64,000 nt of DNA, from contig NZ_JACJQO010000005.1 of assembly GCF_014696715.1 (NCBI RefSeq), positions 682,001 through 746,000 of the forward strand, given 5' to 3'. Positions 28,302 through 36,521 of the stretch are shown in pieces. Positions within the stretch are counted from its first letter, which is position 1. Each line of letters begins with the position of its first letter. The notes beneath the pieces are model-generated. The model saw nothing but the letters and a program-made list of their open reading frames with translations, was not told the DNA's origin and did not search any database. The position numbers were made by a program, and so were the translations under genes. The stretch comes from Pseudanabaena sp. FACHB-2040. GTDB lineage: Bacteria; Cyanobacteriota; Cyanobacteriia; Phormidesmidales; Phormidesmidaceae.

Positions 28302-28511
28302 AAAACCCTCTTTGCTTGAATTGAGGTGAGCTGATAGAGATAGCCCCAACAGTTTTCTGATTTGCTTTCTCAAAATTGCCCCTAACTAAAGACGTAGGTT
28401 ATTAAAGGGGTTTGCCATAATGGACTTTTGGCTGTTAGGTTCGGCCATCCCTCCGCTAAAGAGGGCATAAACCGTGTTTTGATAGTATCTGTTTGAGTAA
28501 GCTTGAGCGTA

Positions 28512-29117
28512 ATGCAAGTAGATAGCCCACCAGTCCCCTCCCAGCCGTTGATTTTAGAGGCTTTGCCCGACCCGGACTTGCCCAAGGAGGAATGCCCTCG
28601 TCGGGCGCGGGTACAGCTTGACCTCTTGCTGTTGGCGATTGAGGCCCTAGATTTGGGAGGGTCGGAGGCAATGCTAGTAGCTGCTCGTGAACTCGATCTG
28701 CAGAATATTGTTCGGGGACGCGTACATCTATGGCTCCTGCGAGGCACCAACCCTATGCGCCGCTACAGCCAGCGCCGCCCCCTGAGCTTTGCTGAAGCCA
28801 AAGCGCTCGCTATCATTACCTGCTCTCTAGCTCGACGGCTTACTGTGCTGATCCGACAGCTGCTCCTGGGGTATCAGCAGCTAAGTGACAAGCATCTGTC
28901 TTTGGAGCACCACTTTCGCCTGAGCGACTACCTGACTCGGTTTCGCAGCCATTTTCGCTCTCGGATGAATCCTAGCCGGGCTGGGGTGATTGCCTACACC
29001 ACTGATGAAAAACTAGACGAACTGGCTATGAGCTTGCTCTCACAACTGCTGCTGTGTACCGGAGCTCAGGGCACAAAGCGGCTCTGGACTAGTCTGTTTG
29101 ATGGAGAGGCCGTATGA
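28512..29117 (+). CDS. DUF3038 domain-containing protein
   Basis: The protein has 201 residues from ATG at 28512 (a TTG lies three codons earlier). It is soluble and mostly helical, with RARVQLDLLLLAIEALDLGGSEAM near residue 34, RPLSFAEAKALAIITCSLA near 88 and MSLLSQLLLCTGAQG near 178. I recognise the cyanobacterial DUF3038 family; its function is unknown. The stop overlaps the next start as ATGA, so it is translationally coupled to the DUF4335 gene, with an OmpA-family gene after that. The trio probably forms one operon. Confidence 0.82.
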   Translation: MQVDSPPVPSQPLILEALPDPDLPKEECPRRARVQLDLLLLAIEALDLGGSEAMLVAARELDLQNIVRGRVHLWLLRGTNPMRRYSQRRPLSFAEAKALAIITCSLARRLTVLIRQLLLGYQQLSDKHLSLEHHFRLSDYLTRFRSHFRSRMNPSRAGVIAYTTDEKLDELAMSLLSQLLLCTGAQGTKRLWTSLFDGEAV

Positions 29118-30583
29118 CCATCCAGCGCCAGTACAGCTTGCCTAACTGCAGCTTAATCTTGGAAGGGTTGAGCACTGATGGAGACACTGGATTAGCTCCG
29201 ATGTCTGTGCTCCTCAATGTAGAGTGCCACCTACCAGGGGCTGCTGCCGGGCCTTTGACGGGCGGACGAGAGTTTTTAGACAACCTTGTGGTAGCGGTCA
29301 GCAGCTACGCCCAACGACTGCTTAGCGGCATTGCCCCACCTATGCAGCGATTAGAACACCCGCCGCTGGTGGAATTGAAGCCAGGGGAAGGGCCTTACCA
29401 CCACCTCATCGTTCGCAGCGACAAATCGTCTGATAGCAACACCCCAGCAAACGACACCAGCGTCACAGCGCCTCTAGACATCAGGCTCAGTACAGTTCAG
29501 TTTTATGACCTGATGGAAGCTGTAGATCAGCTTTTGACCGACGCCCAGACGCTACCGGATCTGGCACTGGCCCTAAAGCCAGTCTCTCGTCGGTTGGTCA
29601 AGCCTGCCGAACCGGTTGCCAAACGGGTAGCGCCAGCAGTAATTGGTGCTTCGACGTTGGCCGCTGCCGCCCTAGCCCTATTCTTTGTGCCATTACCAGA
29701 GTTTGAGCCAAGGCCGTCTTCAGGGGCCTCGGTGACAGAACCGACAACTGCGGCAGCCGGGACAACCCCTGATACCCCGCCTACCCCGCCCGATGAGCCA
29801 GCAACTGAAACCCCGCCGGAGACAGGGCCTGAATCTGGGGCTGCAGCTCCTGCAGCGGCTGGCTCCGCCGTAACAGGGCCGGTAGCAAGGTCAGCAGAGA
29901 ATGCACCTGAAATTACCGATGCGGATGCAGTTGAAGAGCTAGGGCAGGATCTCGCTGAGCAGCTCCAGGATGAGTGGGCTCTCGACTCACTACCTGCCGA
30001 GGATTGGCGGTATGAGGTGACTGTTTCTCAAGACGGCGATATTTTAGGCTACATTAGCCGCAACGATGCAGCTCTGGCTAATGATGAAGCGACTCCTCTG
30101 CCGCAGCTGCTGTTTCGACCGCCCAACCCAACTGCCCCCATCACTGAACCGGTAGCTCGATTTATTACTCGCTTTACGTCAGGGGGAGAGGTGGTAGTTG
30201 AACCGGCCCCATCAAGCTCACTCAAAACCAGTGAAGCGACTGTAGTAGGTGGGGCGAGGCCCCTAGACCCAGAGATTGCCAATCCCATCCGAGATGGCCG
30301 CCAGATAGAGACGCTCAACGCTGACCTGCGTCGCACCATCAGCAGTAACCGCAAATCCACACGCTTCCCAGAGCCTGTGACCTATCGGGTACGGCTGAAT
30401 GAGGCTGGCGATATTGTTGGGTTTGTGGCAGTTGATTCAGCGGCAGGCGCGGCCGTAGATCAAACTCCTCTGCCTGATCTAACCACCGCAGGCCAAGCGA
30501 ACTCGCCTCAGTCTGACTTTATGGTAGTTTTTACCGAGGATGGGACTGTCCAGGTTAGCCCCTGGAATGGCTGGCCTGATTGA
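29114..30583 (+). CDS. DUF4335 domain-containing membrane protein
   Basis: The 489-residue protein has an N-terminal DUF4335 domain (about 1-160; QRQYSLPNCSLILEGL, VLLNVECHLPG, GREFLDNLVVAVSSYAQ). One membrane segment follows near 176-195, then a Pro/Thr/Ala-rich linker (about 200-270). The C-terminal half contains two similar units with YEVTVSQDGDILGYISRNDAA near 300 and YRVRLNEAGDIVGFVAVDSAA near 425, apparently an internal duplication. Function is unknown. It overlaps the DUF3038 gene by 4 bp and precedes the OmpA-like gene by 53 bp. Confidence 0.82.
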   Translation: MTIQRQYSLPNCSLILEGLSTDGDTGLAPMSVLLNVECHLPGAAAGPLTGGREFLDNLVVAVSSYAQRLLSGIAPPMQRLEHPPLVELKPGEGPYHHLIVRSDKSSDSNTPANDTSVTAPLDIRLSTVQFYDLMEAVDQLLTDAQTLPDLALALKPVSRRLVKPAEPVAKRVAPAVIGASTLAAAALALFFVPLPEFEPRPSSGASVTEPTTAAAGTTPDTPPTPPDEPATETPPETGPESGAAAPAAAGSAVTGPVARSAENAPEITDADAVEELGQDLAEQLQDEWALDSLPAEDWRYEVTVSQDGDILGYISRNDAALANDEATPLPQLLFRPPNPTAPITEPVARFITRFTSGGEVVVEPAPSSSLKTSEATVVGGARPLDPEIANPIRDGRQIETLNADLRRTISSNRKSTRFPEPVTYRVRLNEAGDIVGFVAVDSAAGAAVDQTPLPDLTTAGQANSPQSDFMVVFTEDGTVQVSPWNGWPD

Positions 30584-30636
30584 TTTGATTGAAGCACCTC
30601 TGCCTGAGTTTTTTGTAAGGTTACCTGCACCCAGAT

Positions 30637-31680
30637 ATGTCTGAGTCTCCTTCGAACGAATTTCCTCAGGGGTCAGGAGTTTCTCCCGATGGGGTTAGGG
30701 TTGCCCCAAATCCTATCCCTCCAGCTAAACCAGCTAGGCGGGGGCCCTTGTCTGGGCTGGCAGCTCTATGGACTTTGACGGTGCGGCTAGCATTGTTGGG
30801 GGTGGGGGTAAGCCTGGGCTGGTTAGCTGGCGTGTTAGCAGCCCAACTTTTGCCTAGCCCTAATCTTTCGGAGCCACCTTTTCAAGAAGTGGCGATGCGG
30901 CACTCTAGCCGAGTAGTGCGTAAGGTGCGGCAACTCCCTCAGTGGTGGACCGAGGATTTGACTCTTACCTCTGCGATCGCAACCTCGCCGCTGCCTGATG
31001 TGGCCTCCCCGCCTCCGGCACAGACGGCCCCACCGCCTGCCACCCCCAACTTAGATGCCGTGGAGCAAGAAGCGATCGCATCGGAGCTATCAGCCCTGGG
31101 AACTGAGCTAGGAGCGCTAGACAATCGCCTAGCTGACCTAGAGACAAAACTAGGAGAGCCCGTGTCGGATGCCCCGCTGGAGTCTCGCCTGCAGCGGCTA
31201 AATCGCAGCCTGCCGGGGACAGCGGCTCCAGATCCGGCTGCTAACAGCCCTGAGGCTCCCACCGCAGGCGATTCGGCTGCCCCAGCTGGAGTCCCAACAC
31301 CAGACATAGATCCCCTGTTTCAGTTGGCCCGCGATCGCGTCACGCTGCCCAGTTCTTTGCTCTTTATGCCCGGTCAGGCAATCTTGACCCCCAGTGCTGA
31401 GCGCATTCTCGACACCCTGCTAGCGGATTTGAGCCGCTACCCCGGCGCAACTCTGGTGGTCGGCAGCCACAGTGACAGTTCTGGGTCTGCTGAAGATTAT
31501 CGAGATTTGACCTTTCGGCAGGCGCTGGCGGTGCAGCAATATCTAGAGTCTCGCATGGGGGAAGGCTATCGCTGGGTGCCGGTGGGCTACGGCCAAACCC
31601 GCCCGCTCATTGCCGGTACCTCACAGGCTGAGCAGCAGCGCAACCAGCGCATTGAAATTGCCATTGTGCCCCGGCGCTAA
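30637..31680 (+). CDS. OmpA family protein (peptidoglycan-binding domain, inner-membrane anchored)
   Basis: The 347-residue protein has one membrane segment near residues 45-70 and a Pro/Ala-rich middle. The C-terminal OmpA/MotB-like domain spans about 230-347, with LFMPGQAILTPSAERIL near 243, VGSHSDSSGSAEDYRDLTFRQALAV near 275 and GYGQTRPLIAGTSQAEQQRNQRIEIAI near 314. This domain binds peptidoglycan noncovalently. The position of the helix suggests an inner-membrane anchored form with the domain in the periplasm. It is the third gene of the DUF3038-DUF4335 cluster, so the trio may act at the cell wall (inference). Confidence 0.88.
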   Translation: MSESPSNEFPQGSGVSPDGVRVAPNPIPPAKPARRGPLSGLAALWTLTVRLALLGVGVSLGWLAGVLAAQLLPSPNLSEPPFQEVAMRHSSRVVRKVRQLPQWWTEDLTLTSAIATSPLPDVASPPPAQTAPPPATPNLDAVEQEAIASELSALGTELGALDNRLADLETKLGEPVSDAPLESRLQRLNRSLPGTAAPDPAANSPEAPTAGDSAAPAGVPTPDIDPLFQLARDRVTLPSSLLFMPGQAILTPSAERILDTLLADLSRYPGATLVVGSHSDSSGSAEDYRDLTFRQALAVQQYLESRMGEGYRWVPVGYGQTRPLIAGTSQAEQQRNQRIEIAIVPRR

Positions 31681-31775
31681 GGAAGACCTAGCCAGGGCTG
31701 GTAAGGGCTCTTCACAGGCTACCAGCGTAGCGCCTAACCTGGGGTTTAATGGTGAGGAACGTTGTGAGCCTGGTT

Positions 31776-32780
31776 ATGCGGATTGTTTTTTTTGGCACGC
31801 CCCAGTTTGCTGTGCCCAGTTTAGAGCGGTTCCTGAGCCACCCCGAGTTTGAGGTGGTGGGGGTAGTAACTCAACCGGACAAGCGGCGCGGGCGCGGCGG
31901 GCAGGTGATGCCTTCACCCGTCAAGCAGGTGGCGCTGACGGCGGGTTGCCGCCTCTGGCAGCCAAAGCGAATCAAAAAAGACGAAGCCGTTTTGGCGGAG
32001 CTGGAAGCGGTTGGGGCAGATGCCTTTGTGGTCATCGCCTACGGCCAAATCCTGTCGCCACGCATTCTAGCCATGCCCCGACTCGGGTGTATCAACGCCC
32101 ACGGATCTCTGTTGCCAGCCTACCGAGGCGCGGCCCCCATCCAGTGGAGCCTCTACAACGGAGAGAGTGAGACGGGTGTTACCACCATGCTTATGGATGA
32201 AGGCATGGATACTGGCCCCATGCTGCTGAAGTCGAGGGCTCCCCTTGACCTGATGGACACGGCCCTTGATTTGGCCCAGGTTTTGGCGGCCCAAAGTGCA
32301 GACTTGCTGGTAGACACGCTGCAGCAGCTTCAGGCTGGAACCGTAACGGCAGTGCCTCAGCCCGATGAGCAGGCTACTTATGCGCCGCTGATTCAGAAGG
32401 AAGACTATGCGCTGGACTGGAGCCGCAGTGCGATCGCACTACACAATCAAGTGCGAGGCTTTTACCCCAACTGCAGCACCCTATTTCGCGGCGAGCCTTT
32501 GAAGATCACCGCCACCGCGCCCCTAGAAGAGTTTACCTGGCCCCAACTGCCCGAAATTTTGATTCGGCTCCAGTCTACGGTCGAAGCCATTCAGCTAACG
32601 GCCGCTTCGGCTCAACCGGGAGAAGTAGTGGGCCTATTAAAGGGGCAAGGACCGCTGATTCAGACTGGAGAAGGGCTGCTGCTGCTGCTGCAGGTTCAGC
32701 CCCAAGGCAAGCGGGCTCAAAGTGGGGCAGATTTTGTCAACGGCAGCCGCTTAGAAATTAGTGAACGGCTCGGCCAGTAA
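31776..32780 (+). CDS. fmt: Methionyl-tRNA formyltransferase
   Basis: The protein (334 residues from this ATG) starts [17 protein letters not shown] and has [20 protein letters not shown] near residue 107, with the catalytic Asn-His-Asp set (NAHGS and the Asp in [14 protein letters not shown]). It also has a C-terminal tRNA-binding domain. It formylates initiator methionyl-tRNA. The start is ambiguous. The family N-terminus fits ATG 31776, but GTG at 31764 has GAGG 6 nt upstream and would add four residues, and ATG at 31749 would add nine. The protein is otherwise normal in length and stands alone 95 bp after the OmpA-like gene. Confidence 0.95.
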   Translation: MRIVFFGTPQFAVPSLERFLSHPEFEVVGVVTQPDKRRGRGGQVMPSPVKQVALTAGCRLWQPKRIKKDEAVLAELEAVGADAFVVIAYGQILSPRILAMPRLGCINAHGSLLPAYRGAAPIQWSLYNGESETGVTTMLMDEGMDTGPMLLKSRAPLDLMDTALDLAQVLAAQSADLLVDTLQQLQAGTVTAVPQPDEQATYAPLIQKEDYALDWSRSAIALHNQVRGFYPNCSTLFRGEPLKITATAPLEEFTWPQLPEILIRLQSTVEAIQLTAASAQPGEVVGLLKGQGPLIQTGEGLLLLLQVQPQGKRAQSGADFVNGSRLEISERLGQ

Positions 32781-32984
32781 AAGCGTTATGCACTGCCATG
32801 TGCTTGCCACCACTATCAGGGTAGCTCTGCGATCGCACCTAAAAATATCTTGACTGCCTGCTAATTCTTTGAGTTATCCGGCCAAGCCCATTAGGATAAG
32901 AAGTGAATTTCTGTTAAGACCTGCTCCTTGATTAGTGGCAGTGTCTTAAAGCATGTTCCAACTAAGTTGTCCTGGCCGAATCGA

Positions 32985-34340
32985 ATGGTGCTTGCCTTAC
33001 CTGATCAGTACAGATTTTTGCCTCGTTTCTTGCGATTATCGGCGGTCAGCGTGCTCTCCAATATGATGGTGCCTCTCGCGGGTCTGGTTGATACGGCCTT
33101 TCTAGGGCATTTAGCCGATATTCGGCACCTAGCTGGCGTGATTTTGGCATCGATTTTGTTTGACTACCTCTACCGAGTGCTCAAGTTTTTACGCTCAAGC
33201 ACCAATGCTCTGACTGCTCAGGCAGCAGGGCAAGAATATACCAAAGGTGTGCTGCTGGCGGGGCTTAGAAGCGGCCTGATGGCGCTGCTGATTGGCCTAG
33301 CAATCTTGCTGCTGCAGTACCCCCTGCAAAAAGTTGGGTTTGCCATCCTAAGCGGCACAACGGAAGTAGAAGCATCGGGTCTGGACTATTTCTATGGCCG
33401 CATCTGGGGAGCCCCTGCCGTCTTGCTCAACTTTGTGCTGATCGGCTGGTTTTTAGGCCGAGAGATGAACTGGGTCGTTTTGATCATCTCAGTACTGGGC
33501 AACGGCTCTAACGTGCTGCTGGACTACCTGATGATTTTTCAGTGGGGTTGGGCCAGCACGGGGGCAGGGCTAGCTACCGCTGCCAGCCAGTACTTATCTT
33601 TGCTAGCAGGTCTGGGGGCCGTGTGTTTCACGGTTCGCGGCTCTGATGTGAGGGCTGCCCTCAAGGAGGTTTTGGACTGGCAATCGCTCAGAGAAACGGT
33701 GGCCCTCAAAGGCAATCTATTGGTCCGGTTTTTGGTGCTGATCTCGACCTACGCCATTTTCACCAACCTCAGCTCATCGTTGGGCACCACGACCCTGGCT
33801 CAAAACGGTCTGCTGCTGCAGATTGCCCTGCTCAGTCAGTTCACAGTTCAAGGGGTAGGCATGACAACTCAGACCCTGACTGGCAGCTTTAAGGGCAAGG
33901 GAGAAACTCAGCTAATGATGCCGCTACTGAGAGTTGCGATCGCAGCCGCCCTGCCCATCGCCCTAGGGTTTGCCCTGGGAGCAATCCTCTTTCCAGACCT
34001 CGTGTTTGGGCTGCTTACAAACCATACCGAAATCAATGCCCAGATTAGCGATTACGTGGGTTGGCTGTTGCCCCTGCTCGTTATTACAGCAGTCGCTTTT
34101 ATGATAGAGGGCTACTTTATTGGTATGAAGCAGGGCAAAGCACTCCGCAACGCTGTCTTAATTGCGTTTGGCTTGGGGTTTGGGCCGCTAGCGGTAGCCG
34201 CTGAATACGTCCAGAGCAACCACCTGCTCTGGCTGTCGCTAGTGGGTTACGTAACCGTGTTAGGAACTATCCTGGCAATTCAGATTCCCAGCACGCTCGA
34301 TCTGGAGCTACCCAAAGAAACCCCTGTTCCCAGTGCTTGA
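32985..34340 (+). CDS. MATE family efflux transporter (DinF-like)
   Basis: The protein (451 residues from ATG 32985; a TTG at 32928 is in frame) has about twelve membrane segments. MATE marks include the N-terminal LSNMMVPLAGLVDTAFLGHL, SSTNALTAQAAGQE, a middle FVLIGWFLGREMN and LAQNGLLLQIALLSQFTVQG. It resembles the DinF branch. Such proteins export cationic or other compounds using sodium or proton gradients. The substrate is unknown. Neither start has a convincing ribosome site. A long AT-rich region with repeats follows. Confidence 0.9.
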   Translation: MVLALPDQYRFLPRFLRLSAVSVLSNMMVPLAGLVDTAFLGHLADIRHLAGVILASILFDYLYRVLKFLRSSTNALTAQAAGQEYTKGVLLAGLRSGLMALLIGLAILLLQYPLQKVGFAILSGTTEVEASGLDYFYGRIWGAPAVLLNFVLIGWFLGREMNWVVLIISVLGNGSNVLLDYLMIFQWGWASTGAGLATAASQYLSLLAGLGAVCFTVRGSDVRAALKEVLDWQSLRETVALKGNLLVRFLVLISTYAIFTNLSSSLGTTTLAQNGLLLQIALLSQFTVQGVGMTTQTLTGSFKGKGETQLMMPLLRVAIAAALPIALGFALGAILFPDLVFGLLTNHTEINAQISDYVGWLLPLLVITAVAFMIEGYFIGMKQGKALRNAVLIAFGLGFGPLAVAAEYVQSNHLLWLSLVGYVTVLGTILAIQIPSTLDLELPKETPVPSA

Positions 34341-34488
34341 GCTACTGATTAAAATCCATAGCTGCTGAGGCCGCGCTCCTCAGTTGATGCATGTACATGC
34401 TGTAGCGCCCATAGTTAGGGATCAAGCACTAATCTCCTTAAATTTCCGTTAAAAGCCACATTAATTGCCGGATTCTTCAGCAATTCCA

Positions 34489-34528
34489 AATTAGGTAATA
34501 GACGATTTTAATCGCCTATTACTTAATT
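34489..34528. repeat. 40-bp imperfect palindrome
   Basis: Two 19-nt arms (34489-34507 and 34510-34528) are reverse complements at 17 positions, around the 2-nt centre TT. It starts about 150 bp after the MATE stop. A terminator of the MATE transcript is possible, although no T-run follows; a cruciform or operator is the alternative. Confidence 0.6.
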
Positions 34529-34543
34529 TGTCTTGACCACGAA

Positions 34544-34570
34544 AAAGTGAGCAGGTTGAGCAACAAAAAC
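34544..34570 (+). repeat. Direct repeat copy 1 upstream of hli
   Basis: The 27-nt unit AAAGTGAGCA-g-GTTGAGCA-ac-AAAAAC recurs 55 bp downstream with three mismatches. Each unit contains two related words, GTGAGCA and TTGAGCA. Confidence 0.65.
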
Positions 34571-34598
34571 GTTTCTTCAACTTGTTTTACTAGTTCAC

Positions 34599-34625
34599 AA
34601 AGTGAGCAAGTTGAGCAGTAAAAAC
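34599..34625 (+). repeat. Direct repeat copy 2 upstream of hli
   Basis: Second copy of the 27-nt unit, AAAGTGAGCA-a-GTTGAGCA-gt-AAAAAC. It ends 101 bp before the preferred hli start. The 55-bp spacing is about five helical turns, so bound proteins would face the same side. Confidence 0.65.
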
Positions 34626-34726
34626 CTTCCTTAGGCAGACCCCCTCAGTTGCCCTAAAGATAGACCAATTAAGCCAGCCAAGCTAATAGCATGAAATGTA
34701 TTAAGGCGAGATTGAGAGTTTACCTC

Positions 34727-34966
34727 ATGCAACAAATTAAAGAGACCAAGCAGGCTGCACAACAAGCCCCGATCGACAATTCAACTAGTCTTCCTCGCAC
34801 TGCCAAGGCTTATAACGGCTACGACCGCAACGCCTGGATTTTTGGCTGGAACCCTCAGCAAGAGCTGTGGAACGGCCGTCTAGCAATGATCGGCTTCTCA
34901 GCCTATCTTCTCTGGGATTGGGCAGGCTACAGCGTACTGCGCGACGTACTACACCTAGTGCGGTAG
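34727..34966 (+). CDS. High-light-inducible / chlorophyll a/b-binding (HLIP, Scp) protein
   Basis: The protein (79 residues from ATG 34727, or 91 from ATG 34691) has a soluble N-terminus and one membrane helix. It carries the chlorophyll-binding motif ELWNGRLAMIGF (ExxNGRxAMxGF), followed by SAYLLWDWAGYSVL, and the preceding YDRNAWIFGWNPQ is typical of HLIPs. HLIPs dimerise and bind chlorophyll and carotenoid in thylakoids, protecting photosystem assembly under high light. I prefer the inner ATG because HLIPs are short. Neither start has a strong ribosome site. A DUF4383 gene follows after 84 bp, perhaps co-regulated. Confidence 0.9.
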   Translation: MQQIKETKQAAQQAPIDNSTSLPRTAKAYNGYDRNAWIFGWNPQQELWNGRLAMIGFSAYLLWDWAGYSVLRDVLHLVR

Positions 34967-35050
34967 AAAATTTCTTTTTCCCCCCAACTCAATTTCTTTG
35001 AGTAGTTTGTGAACTGATTTTGTGTGAAAGAGAAAAGGAGATTTTAAAGA

Positions 35051-35521
35051 ATGCGTAGTCCTTCTGTCGATGCTGCTATGGATAGTCAGGTTCGTACCTG
35101 CGCCCTAATTTTGGGTATTTTGTCCCTATTCTTGGGAATAGCAGGTTTTGTACCTGGCCTAGTATCCTTACCGGCAGGCCACGATTATTACCTGGGTAAC
35201 GGGTATCTGTTTGGTATTTTCCCCACCAACTATTTCCATAATGGCATTGGTGTTTTAGTGGGTCTTTGGGGCATTGCCGCGTTCACTAGCTTAAGCGGCT
35301 CTATTGTCTTCAACCGGATCTTTGCGATTATTTATGGTGCTCAGGCCATTTTGGGCCTATTACCCTTTACCAACACCTTCTTTGGCACGATGCCTCTGTT
35401 TGGTAACAATGTCTGGTTGAGCGTTATTTTGGCTGGCGTTGCATTCTACTTTGGCTATATCAAATCTGATGCAACTATTCTCCAGCAGGGCTCTGGAATT
35501 CCCCTTTCTAATAGCCTGTAA
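35051..35521 (+). CDS. DUF4383 domain-containing membrane protein
   Basis: The 156-residue protein has four membrane segments with the DUF4383 pattern: RTCALILGILSLFLGIAGF, GIFPTNYFHNGIGVLVGLWG and FNRIFAIIYGAQAILGLL. AAGGAG lies about 12 nt before the ATG. Function is unknown. The family is common in cyanobacteria and is often found near stress genes as I remember it. It follows the hli gene by 84 bp, and a 6-bp stem at 34987-35003 lies between them. Two very stable hairpins follow. Confidence 0.85.
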   Translation: MRSPSVDAAMDSQVRTCALILGILSLFLGIAGFVPGLVSLPAGHDYYLGNGYLFGIFPTNYFHNGIGVLVGLWGIAAFTSLSGSIVFNRIFAIIYGAQAILGLLPFTNTFFGTMPLFGNNVWLSVILAGVAFYFGYIKSDATILQQGSGIPLSNSL

Positions 35522-35562
35522 GACCTTGTAGTAGCCCTTTAGGGCCAACCCCCTTGGGCAAA

Positions 35563-35612
35563 CATTAAGGGCTTTTGCTTCCTTTGTAATCGGCAAGCAA
35601 AAGCCCTTAATG
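35563..35612. terminator. Perfect 18-bp hairpin after DUF4383
   Basis: CATTAAGGGCTTTTGCTT at 35563-35580 pairs exactly with 35595-35612, around a 14-nt loop. It starts 42 bp after the DUF4383 stop and most likely ends the hli/DUF4383 transcript. The stem is unusually long and there is no T-run beyond it. The stem itself contains TTTT on one strand and AAAA on the other. Confidence 0.65.
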
Positions 35613-35630
35613 CTGGCTATAGAGATAGAA

Positions 35631-35660
35631 AGTCCTCTGAAACGTTTGTTTCAGAGGACT
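35631..35660. terminator. Perfect 13-bp hairpin, second in tandem
   Basis: AGTCCTCTGAAAC at 35631-35643 pairs exactly with 35648-35660 around GTTT, followed by ATTTGC. It lies 18 bp after the 18-bp hairpin and about 113 bp beyond the comFB stop on the opposite strand, so it may serve as a terminator for both convergent genes. Confidence 0.65.
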
Positions 35661-35772
35661 ATTTGCTGTGGTTTAGCACCTGCAAGGAAGGATTGAGTAC
35701 CCCCTGAGTGAGCAGCAACACTTGAACTCTGTTGAGGCTGCTTGGAGTAACCAGAATGAAGGCCTGCTAAAG

Positions 35773-36324
35773 CTAGCTGCTTTGGTGAGCCGGTTCAAAC
35801 TTGTGAGCGTAGTCTTGCAGCAGAGAGCTAACCTGACCGAGGACATCGTCTCCAACGGGCTTTTTCCGGATGCTCTGGCGCTCGGGGTAGAAGTCAGGGC
35901 GATCCATGTTGCGAGAAATTGCTTCTTTAACCTGGGCAGAAATCAGGTCAGACACTTCGCCCTTGGCCTTTTCTCGCTGATAGCTGGCTCCTTCTTCGGT
36001 TGTCGCATAGAGGGGCGGCAGCCGGTTTAAGGCGTAGGCTGCCACATCTCCCAAATCAAGAGTGGCGTCAGTAGTGGCCTCGATTTCAGCAACTCGCGCA
36101 ATGGCCTCGGTCAGAACCAGCTCTTCCATCACGTTGATGAACTGCTTGCGAGGAACGGCGACAACTTCGCCAGTTAGAAGAGCACCCATGAGCCGATCCA
36201 GGGACATGTACTCTTCAATCGACAGTTCAGAGGCGGTATCACAGATGCGGCCAACTTCGGCTTCCATAGCCGGAGTTAGGTAGCCGTCCTGAAGGGCCTG
36301 TTCAACAATTTTTTCGATACTCAT
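35773..36324 (-). CDS. Late competence development ComFB family protein (CdgR-like)
   Basis: The 183-residue protein has two parts: an N-terminal helical region with GYLTPAMEAEVGRICDTASE and LDRLMGALLTGEVVAVPR, then the ComFB domain with NVMEELVLTEAIARV near residue 64 and the signature DVAAYALNRLPPLYATTEEGA near 93. Cyanobacterial ComFB proteins (CdgR) have been described as c-di-GMP receptors that influence cell size and natural competence or motility. No operon partner is seen; it is a single minus-strand gene. The same window encodes a GGDEF-EAL protein that could make or degrade the ligand. Confidence 0.88.
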   Translation of the reverse strand: MSIEKIVEQALQDGYLTPAMEAEVGRICDTASELSIEEYMSLDRLMGALLTGEVVAVPRKQFINVMEELVLTEAIARVAEIEATTDATLDLGDVAAYALNRLPPLYATTEEGASYQREKAKGEVSDLISAQVKEAISRNMDRPDFYPERQSIRKKPVGDDVLGQVSSLLQDYAHKFEPAHQSS

Positions 36325-36521
36325 TGGGCTAATCGCTCCATTAGGGTGCTATGGATTAACAGCCAGCTTTTGGGGGCTGCAGGTTGTCCTTAGTGTCGTT
36401 GCCACTGGATCTAGTGTGCCCGGAGCCATCATCAAAGAGCACAAACTTTACCAGGACTTCGCACAGATGAGCGGAAAACAAGGAACTTCTCAGCTAGGTG
36501 CCCCGGCTACTCATGCACCTG

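Larger units (their letters stand above)
34341..34726. other. Repeat-rich region between MATE gene and hli
   Basis: About 386 bases contain a 6-bp stem CTGAGG/CCTCAG near 34366-34384, the 12-bp palindrome GCATGTACATGC at 34389-34400, a 40-bp imperfect palindrome (34489-34528) and a 27-nt direct repeat pair (34544-34570 and 34599-34625). There is no tRNA and no HIP1 site. The hli promoter should lie here; I could not find a clear -35/-10 pair or a good RpaB-type HLR1 box. Confidence 0.5.
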
